64,000 nucleotides of DNA from Sphingobium sp. GTDB taxonomy: Bacteria; Pseudomonadota; Alphaproteobacteria; Sphingomonadales; Sphingomonadaceae. A program made the translations under genes and the position numbers. Below are positions 62,233-64,000 of the stretch, piece by piece (position 1 is the first letter of the stretch; each line of letters opens with the position of its first letter). The notes under the pieces were generated by a model, which was not told where the DNA came from, did no database searches, and was given only the letters and a program-made list of their open reading frames with translations. Location of the stretch: positions 2,458,769-2,522,768 of the forward strand of contig CP136575.1 of NCBI GenBank assembly GCA_035196065.1. The letters run 5' to 3'.

Positions 62233-63489
62233 TCAGAAGTTTTCGCGTACTGCCTGCAAGATGCGGGCAATAACGCCGGTTTCTGCAGTTTTCATCGCAC
62301 TATCAGAACCTTGCAACCCCAACCTCAGGTCATGCGGGTTGGAAACCGCATGTAGCGCTAACCCTGCAAGGGTCGAAAACGCCGGCCCCGAATGCGCTTC
62401 CGGCAAGCCCGCAAGCTCTGTCGGGCGGCCGATGCGGACCATCCGGCCAAGCGCGGCCTGCATATGGTCGGCAAGCCCCTTCAACTCGGCGCCGCCGCCA
62501 GACAGGACGACATGGTGGCGACCGGGATTGGAGAAGCCCATTTCCTTGAGCGCGCGGCCGACATCGGCAACCATAACGTCGATACGTTGCGCAATAATCG
62601 CGTTCAACTCCGCCCTCGTAATCCGAGGACGATCGCTTTGAGTGCTATCGCCCGGAGCGCCAACGTCGAGGCTTTCCTGATGATCGCGTGGAGAGGTAAT
62701 TGCCGAACCGTGGAAGCATTTCAGCCGCTCGGCTTCCGCACGGCGCACCCCGAACACTGAGGCTATTTCATCGGTGATGTCCGCCCCGCCCTGTTGCAGC
62801 GTAACCAGCCCGGCGAGCATGCCGCCGATAAACACGGAAACATTCGTAACCGCCGCACCCATTTCAACCAGGGCCACGCCCAGTTCACGCTCCTCGGCGC
62901 TGAGGCAGGCAAGACCCGCTGCAACCGGGGATGCGACAATCGCGTCAACGCCCAGATGCGATGCCCGCGCCGTCATATCGAGATTGCGAACAGGCGCAGG
63001 ATCGGCAAGCACGGCGTGGATATCAACGCCGAGGCGGTCGGCATAAAGCCCCAAAGGATTGGCGACGCCTGCATTACCATCAAGCGAATAGAGTGTGGGA
63101 CTGAGATGAAGGACAATCTTGCCGCGCGTATCGATATTGAGCCGTCCGGCGGTCAGCAAATCGTCAATATCCGCCTGCTCCACGCGATCGCCGCCCAGAT
63201 CGATTTCGACTGGCGATAATAAGCTATCGAGCCCGCCTGCGGACATGCCGAGCCAGGCTCGGTCGATATTAATGCCTGCGATCCGCTCGGCCTGCTCGAC
63301 CGCATGACGCACCGAAAGTTCAGCAAGCTGCATGTCGGCAATGCAGCCCCGGACAACACCCTTGCTTTCGCGCTGACCTGTGCCCAGCACATGGATAGCA
63401 CCGCTTTCATCAACGCCCGCAATCAGCGCCGACACTTTCGACGATCCGATATCCAGCGTTGAAATGATCTTTTCGTAACGAACAGCCAT
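62233..63489 (-). CDS. ftsA: Cell division protein FtsA
   Basis: 418 aa actin-like protein tethering FtsZ to the membrane. Phosphate-1 motif STLDIGSSKVSALIAGVD, the inserted 1C domain (LSVRHAVEQAERIAGINIDR) and a phosphate-2 region (LVEMGAAVTNVSVFIGG). Adenosine motif VVLSGGGAELKGLADHM. C-terminal amphipathic membrane helix (ARILQAVRENF). Start overlaps the ftsQ stop by one base (TGATG). Confidence 0.95.
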   Translation of the reverse strand: MAVRYEKIISTLDIGSSKVSALIAGVDESGAIHVLGTGQRESKGVVRGCIADMQLAELSVRHAVEQAERIAGINIDRAWLGMSAGGLDSLLSPVEIDLGGDRVEQADIDDLLTAGRLNIDTRGKIVLHLSPTLYSLDGNAGVANPLGLYADRLGVDIHAVLADPAPVRNLDMTARASHLGVDAIVASPVAAGLACLSAEERELGVALVEMGAAVTNVSVFIGGMLAGLVTLQQGGADITDEIASVFGVRRAEAERLKCFHGSAITSPRDHQESLDVGAPGDSTQSDRPRITRAELNAIIAQRIDVMVADVGRALKEMGFSNPGRHHVVLSGGGAELKGLADHMQAALGRMVRIGRPTELAGLPEAHSGPAFSTLAGLALHAVSNPHDLRLGLQGSDSAMKTAETGVIARILQAVRENF

Positions 63490-64000
63490 CAGGCAGCCAC
63501 CCCGCTGCTACCCGCGTTCGAAGTTGGCTTTTCTTCGTCTACTTCTATCTCAACGACAGGCTCTTTCGCGGCGCGGCGCATATAGGCCCGATCGGGATCA
63601 CGTAGGTCGAAATGGATGATGTCGCGACCGAGCAGGCGATGAACGCCGTCCATGCGTGTGAAATTGACCAGCGCCTGTGCTGCCAGAACATCGCCTTCGG
63701 GAAGCGACAAGGTCTCGCCAGTCTTGAAACGCAAATCCCAACGCCGGTTACCGACCCAGCTTGCACCGGCAACCTGATCTTTCAGCGATTGCGCACTATC
63801 GAGCAGCTTCCCCAAAGCCACAACTTGGCGGTCGGCACCTTCGCCGTTGATCACTGGTAGTTTGCCAACTTCAGTGGCGCCGATTTTCTCAAGCTCCACG
63901 CCCTGATCGTCAATCAGCGAATAAATGCCGCCGCGTTGCCATACTGCGGTCGGCTTTCGCTCGATGATGTCAACCACCAGCGTATCGGGAAGACGGCGAG
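63489..64000 (-). CDS. ftsQ: Cell division protein FtsQ, C-terminal part (runs off window)
   Basis: About 170 residues reading from base 64000: RRLPDTLVVDIIERKPTAVW, then GGIYSLIDDQGVELE, the end of the POTRA domain and the start of the beta domain. It continues through GASWVGNRRWDLRFKTG and LPEGDVLAAQALVNF, to a C-terminus DRAYMRRAAKEP... The N-terminal membrane helix is outside the window. FtsQ recruits FtsB/FtsL at the septum. Coupled to ftsA. Confidence 0.92.
   Translation of the reverse strand, partial: RRLPDTLVVDIIERKPTAVWQRGGIYSLIDDQGVELEKIGATEVGKLPVINGEGADRQVVALGKLLDSAQSLKDQVAGASWVGNRRWDLRFKTGETLSLPEGDVLAAQALVNFTRMDGVHRLLGRDIIHFDLRDPDRAYMRRAAKEPVVEIEVDEEKPTSNAGSSGVAA

Overview
This 64 kb window looks like chromosomal DNA of a Sphingomonadales alphaproteobacterium (Sphingopyxis/Sphingorhabdus/Novosphingobium-like). 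The signs are the ftsQ-ftsA-ftsZ order, many large TonB-dependent receptors (TBDRs), a gspC-to-gspO type II secretion operon of sphingomonad type, a plcP-type metallophosphoesterase next to a glycosyltransferase, and a split gcvPA/gcvPB. The genus is an inference from protein character, not from a marker search.

Region 1 (1-27,250) reads as a phosphate-acquisition and phosphate-starvation island. From the left it holds the start of a probable beta-propeller phytase coupled to a TBDR; a divergent ParA-like ATPase; a second TBDR coupled to a secreted nucleotide pyrophosphatase/phosphodiesterase; a PhoB-like winged-helix regulator with a degenerate receiver; plcP and an agt-like glycosyltransferase (phospholipid to glycolipid remodelling); and, on the minus strand, a lipoprotein, a third TBDR and a complete T2SS (gspC D E F G H I J K L M N O). 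Arrays of 7-bp CTGTCAT/CTGTCAC-like half-sites at exact 11-bp phasing (candidate Pho boxes) lie in front of the lipoprotein, gspC and the regulator, with weaker ones before plcP and the first TBDR. The picture is a PhoB-type regulon: secreted phosphatases release phosphate, T2SS exports cargo (perhaps the lipoprotein), TBDRs import products, and PlcP/Agt spare phospholipid phosphate.

Region 2 (about 27,250-34,345) is a mobile-element remnant: a conserved hypothetical gene and a decayed tandem partial copy, a repeat-rich non-coding patch, a RepA-like primase-helicase, a YdaS/Cro-like HTH gene and an AlpA-like gene whose 5' end is cut by an IS21-family element (istA, istB, 30-bp perfect inverted repeats). 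The IS has no target duplication. Its other end abuts the last ~120 codons of a TBDR, in front of a secreted SurE-like nucleotidase. This suggests an IS-mediated deletion that took the element's integrase end and the TBDR 5' part, possibly fusing the element to what had been more of the phosphate island.

Region 3 (34,373-50,944) carries a secreted HExxH protease, an MFS transporter, a MarR-like regulator with a small membrane protein, a short zinc-ribbon protein, a Wza-like export lipoprotein, wecB-wecC-ugd (UDP-ManNAc, UDP-ManNAcA and UDP-GlcA supply), cysD-cysNC-cysQ (sulfate activation and PAP recycling), an acyl-CoA synthetase and a secreted protein with a TonB-like C-terminal domain.

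Region 4 (50,963-64,000, minus strand) is housekeeping: DUF5654, a DUF938 methyltransferase coupled to gcvT-gcvH-gcvPA-gcvPB behind a tandem glycine riboswitch, dgt with a coupled NAD(P)-binding protein, a TPR/SPOR protein, and ftsZ, ftsA and the 3' part of ftsQ. No tRNA, rRNA or CRISPR array was recognised.
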